Shown here: positions 61,887 to 64,000 of the stretch, piece after piece | How the letters are laid out: every line of letters starts with the position of its first letter | Numbering within the stretch: the stretch's first letter is position 1 | Origin: Coriobacteriia bacterium | GTDB taxonomy: Bacteria; Actinomycetota; Coriobacteriia; Coriobacteriales; Atopobiaceae | NCBI GenBank assembly: GCA_030530145.1 | Contig: JAUMVN010000004.1 | Location: 78,512 to 142,511, forward strand | DNA: 64,000 nucleotides | Reading direction: 5' to 3' | Position numbers and translations under genes: made by a program | Notes under the pieces: model-generated | Seen by the model: the letters and a program-made list of their open reading frames with translations, nothing else | What the model was told of the DNA's origin: nothing | The model's database searches: none

Positions 61887-63698
61887 GTGGATAACCGATA
61901 CACATACGGCCGCCGCCGCGGCACCCGCGTACCGGAGGCTTCCTTTGGCGAGGCCTCCGGCTCTCGTATGCGCGCGCCGCGCGGCTCCGCGCCGTGGATG
62001 GACCCCGACGAGCCCAAGCTCAGCCGCCTGTTCATCCTCGTGCTCGCGCTTCTCGCCATCGTGGCGCTCAAGCTCGTGTTGCTGCAGGTGGTCGACGCCG
62101 GCTGGCTCTCGCAGCGCGCCGAGAACAACCGCACGAACGTCGTGACCCTGAACGCCAAGCGCGGGACCATCTACGACCGCAACGGCAACGTGCTCGCCAT
62201 CAGCGTCGACTGCGAGGACATCGTCTGCGACCCCACGACCGTGGCCTACACCGACGGCACGACCGACGGCGCGGCCTCGGCCATCGCCGACATCCTCGTC
62301 GAGGTCGTCGGCGGCGAGAAGGACACCTACCTGGACGCCCTCACGCGCGAGAACACCCGCTACGCGTACCTGTCCAAGCGCGTGGACGAGTCGGTGGCCG
62401 ACGAGCTCAAGTCGAGGCTCTCCGAGGCCAAGCTCAACGGCGTCTACTACGAGAGCAACACCAAGCGCGTCTACCCCTACGGCACCACGGGCGCGCAGGT
62501 CCTGGGCTACGTCAACGACGAGGGCGCGGCGCTCTCGGGCATCGAGTACTACTACGACGACGTCCTCAAGGGCACCGACGGACAGCGCGTCTACGAGGCG
62601 AGCCCGCTCGGCACGCCCATCGCGGGCGGCGTCTCGGACACGATCGCGGCGCGCGACGGCACCGATATCGTGCTCTCCATCGACATCGACCTGCAGTATG
62701 AGTGCGAGCAGATCATCACCGACGGGGCGAAGACCTACGAGGCCGAGTCCGGCTCGGTCATGGTCACGAACCCGAAGACGGGCGAGGTCTACGCCGCCGC
62801 CTCGACGCCGCTGCCGGACTTCTCGAACATCACCGACGCCTCCTCGCTCAACCTCAAGCTCGTCACCGACTCCTACGAGCCGGGCTCGGTCTTCAAGGTG
62901 ATCACCACCTCCATCGGCATCGAGGACGGCCTCATAAGCAAGGACACGACCTTCAACATCCCGGCCGAGATCCTGGTGGGCGACTCCTACGTCCACGACG
63001 ACGACGACCGCGACTACGCCATGGACATGAGCGTGGAGTACGCGACGGCCCAGTCCTCCAACGTGGCCATGGCCTACTACGTCCAGAACATCATCGGCGC
63101 CCAGCGCTTCTCCGAGGGCGTCGAGAAGTTCGGGATCGGGCAGCTCACGGGCATCGACTTCCCGGGCGAGGCGCAGGGCATCGTGCGCTCCTACGCAGAC
63201 TACGACGGCTCGACGGCCGGCTCGATGGCCTTCGGCCAGGGCCTCGCCATCCCGCTCGTGCAGATCGTGCGCGCCTACGGGGCCGTGGCCAACGACGGCG
63301 TGCCGAACACCCCGCACTTCCTTCTCTCCAAGGACGGCGAGGAGGTGGAGTGGCCCTCCGGCGAGCAGATCATAAGCAAGGCCACCGCCGACGAGGAGAC
63401 CGACATGATGCGCGCCGTCATGACCTACGGCTCCGGCACGAACGGCCAGATCGAGGGCTACGACATCGCGGGCAAGACGGGCACCGGCGAGCAGGCCGAC
63501 GAGTCGGGGGGCTACAAGGAGAACCACTACGTGGCCTCGCTGTGCGGCTTCGCGAACGCCGACGACCCCGACGTGCTCGTCTATGTGGGCCTGAACGGCA
63601 TCCCGTACCTCGCCGCGGTCTCGGCCGCCAACGTTTTCCACGACGTCATGCAGCAGTCGGTTACTATTTTGGGAGTCGCGCCCGCCGCGACGAGCTAG
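61887..63698 (+). CDS. ftsI: Division-type penicillin-binding protein 2 (FtsI/PBP2x-like transpeptidase)
   Basis: Cross-links septal peptidoglycan. 603 residues: a short basic cytoplasmic tail, one transmembrane helix (about 46-68), a dimerisation/PBP_dimer domain (about 75-250; KRGTIYDRNGNVLA) and the transpeptidase domain. Active-site motifs: Ser334-Val-Phe-Lys337 (EPGSVFK), Ser390-Ser-Asn392 and Lys530-Thr-Gly532. No PASTA domains follow, unlike many Gram-positive PBP2x. The GTG start lies 11 bases after ftsL and has no strong ribosome site, so coupling is likely. murF follows. Confidence 0.95.
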   Translation: MDNRYTYGRRRGTRVPEASFGEASGSRMRAPRGSAPWMDPDEPKLSRLFILVLALLAIVALKLVLLQVVDAGWLSQRAENNRTNVVTLNAKRGTIYDRNGNVLAISVDCEDIVCDPTTVAYTDGTTDGAASAIADILVEVVGGEKDTYLDALTRENTRYAYLSKRVDESVADELKSRLSEAKLNGVYYESNTKRVYPYGTTGAQVLGYVNDEGAALSGIEYYYDDVLKGTDGQRVYEASPLGTPIAGGVSDTIAARDGTDIVLSIDIDLQYECEQIITDGAKTYEAESGSVMVTNPKTGEVYAAASTPLPDFSNITDASSLNLKLVTDSYEPGSVFKVITTSIGIEDGLISKDTTFNIPAEILVGDSYVHDDDDRDYAMDMSVEYATAQSSNVAMAYYVQNIIGAQRFSEGVEKFGIGQLTGIDFPGEAQGIVRSYADYDGSTAGSMAFGQGLAIPLVQIVRAYGAVANDGVPNTPHFLLSKDGEEVEWPSGEQIISKATADEETDMMRAVMTYGSGTNGQIEGYDIAGKTGTGEQADESGGYKENHYVASLCGFANADDPDVLVYVGLNGIPYLAAVSAANVFHDVMQQSVTILGVAPAATS

Positions 63699-63722
63699 GG
63701 TTTCGCGAAAAAGGGGTTCGCA

Positions 63723-64000
63723 ATGATCCGCATCTGCGCAACAGACATCGCCGCCGCCACCGGCGCCGACCTTCTTTTAGAGGGGTCGCGCGAGGTGGCC
63801 GGCGACGTCGTCATAGATTCCCGCAAGGCCGTCGAGGGCACGGTCTTCGTCGCCTTCGCCGGCGAGCGCGTCGACGGCAACGCGTTTCTCGCCCGCGCGG
63901 CCGAGTCGGGCGCCGCGGCCGTGGTCGCCTCCGCCGAGGTCGCGCCCGAGGCCCTCGCCGCGTGCGCCGCGGCCGGCTGCTCGGTGCTGCGCGCGGCCGA
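63723..64000 (+). CDS. murF: UDP-N-acetylmuramoyl-peptide ligase, MurF-like (partial, runs off the window)
   Basis: The first 92 codons of a Mur ligase. ATG at 63723 with AAAAAGGGG ahead. The N-terminal substrate-binding domain shows DVVIDSRKAVEGTVFVAFAGERVDGNAFLARAAESGAAAVV (about residues 29-69; key parts VIDSRKAVEG and FVAFAGERVDGN), which binds the UDP-sugar. MurF and MurE are alike here. The opening MIRICATDIAAATGADLL and the gene position after ftsI lead me to MurF, but MurE is possible. The catalytic ATP-binding part lies outside the window. Confidence 0.75.
   Translation, partial: MIRICATDIAAATGADLLLEGSREVAGDVVIDSRKAVEGTVFVAFAGERVDGNAFLARAAESGAAAVVASAEVAPEALAACAAAGCSVLRAA

Overview
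The window is GC-rich (roughly two thirds G+C) and carries a bacterial chromosome segment with dense, mostly plus-strand genes, short spacers and many overlapping stop/start codons. Gene content (mannose-family PTS, glutamine synthetases of types I and III, glutamate synthase, an actinobacterial GlnR-like regulator, Tat-type lipoprotein binding proteins, a VTC/DUF4956 locus and a dcw cluster with long Ala/Glu-rich FtsL) points to an anaerobic actinobacterium of the Coriobacteriia (Collinsella/Olsenella-like). This placement is an inference from protein style, not from a marker search. No rRNA, tRNA, prophage or complete insertion sequence was seen.

Layout: 1-1500 end of a mannose-type PTS operon plus DUF956. 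1500-7900 housekeeping run efp, Asp23-like, nusB, xseB, tlyA, then nadK, recN and a macrodomain ADP-ribose glycohydrolase. 7960-8440 a copper-operator-controlled, membrane-anchored HMA protein. 8690-15090 a nitrogen block: glnA (type I), a polar amino-acid ABC transporter with two tandem binding proteins, and an orphan GlnR-like regulator. 15570-18930 HtrA protease and a DUF2130 protein. 18960-22010 csoR-copA copper efflux. 22137-24760 ligA and a HicB-like/HTH protein on the other strand. 25070-28336 a polyphosphate-polymerase-domain/DUF4956/beta-helix lipoprotein operon. 28747-35074 gltBD. 35224-36132 a phospholipase C-like gene (minus). 36423-40446 an iron-type ABC transporter. 40782-41683 a toxin-antitoxin pair. 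41699-44358 HAD phosphatase (minus), RpiR regulator and an unknown gene. 44446-49422 polA, rnhA and a polysaccharide deacetylase. 49718-55811 glutamine synthetase III, a DUF4012 membrane protein and an EcsC-family gene. 56630-59225 pyrG and xerD. 59539-64000 dcw cluster mraZ, rsmH, ftsL, ftsI, murF (cut by the window end).

Functional themes: nitrogen assimilation (GS-I, GS-III, GOGAT, amino-acid uptake, GlnR-like regulator) is spread over about 40 kb, with possible shared GAAAC-N6-GAAAC half-sites before glnA and gltB. Copper handling is unified by three near-identical 17-bp operators (ATACCCC-N3-GGGGTAT type) at two loci 11 kb apart.

The most unusual signals are non-coding. (1) Several intergenic regions hold imperfect tandem repeats with a 40-42 bp period that switch orientation midway. 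At least three unrelated sequence families share this plan, and one family occurs at two loci 15 kb apart. (2) The DUF4012 gene is flanked by two very long hairpins whose 39-nt apical region is almost identical (with a compensatory base-pair change) while their 42-60 bp arms are unrelated in sequence. (3) The pyrG leader has a hairpin that starts at the expected transcription start and ends in the Shine-Dalgarno, as in pyrC start-site switching.
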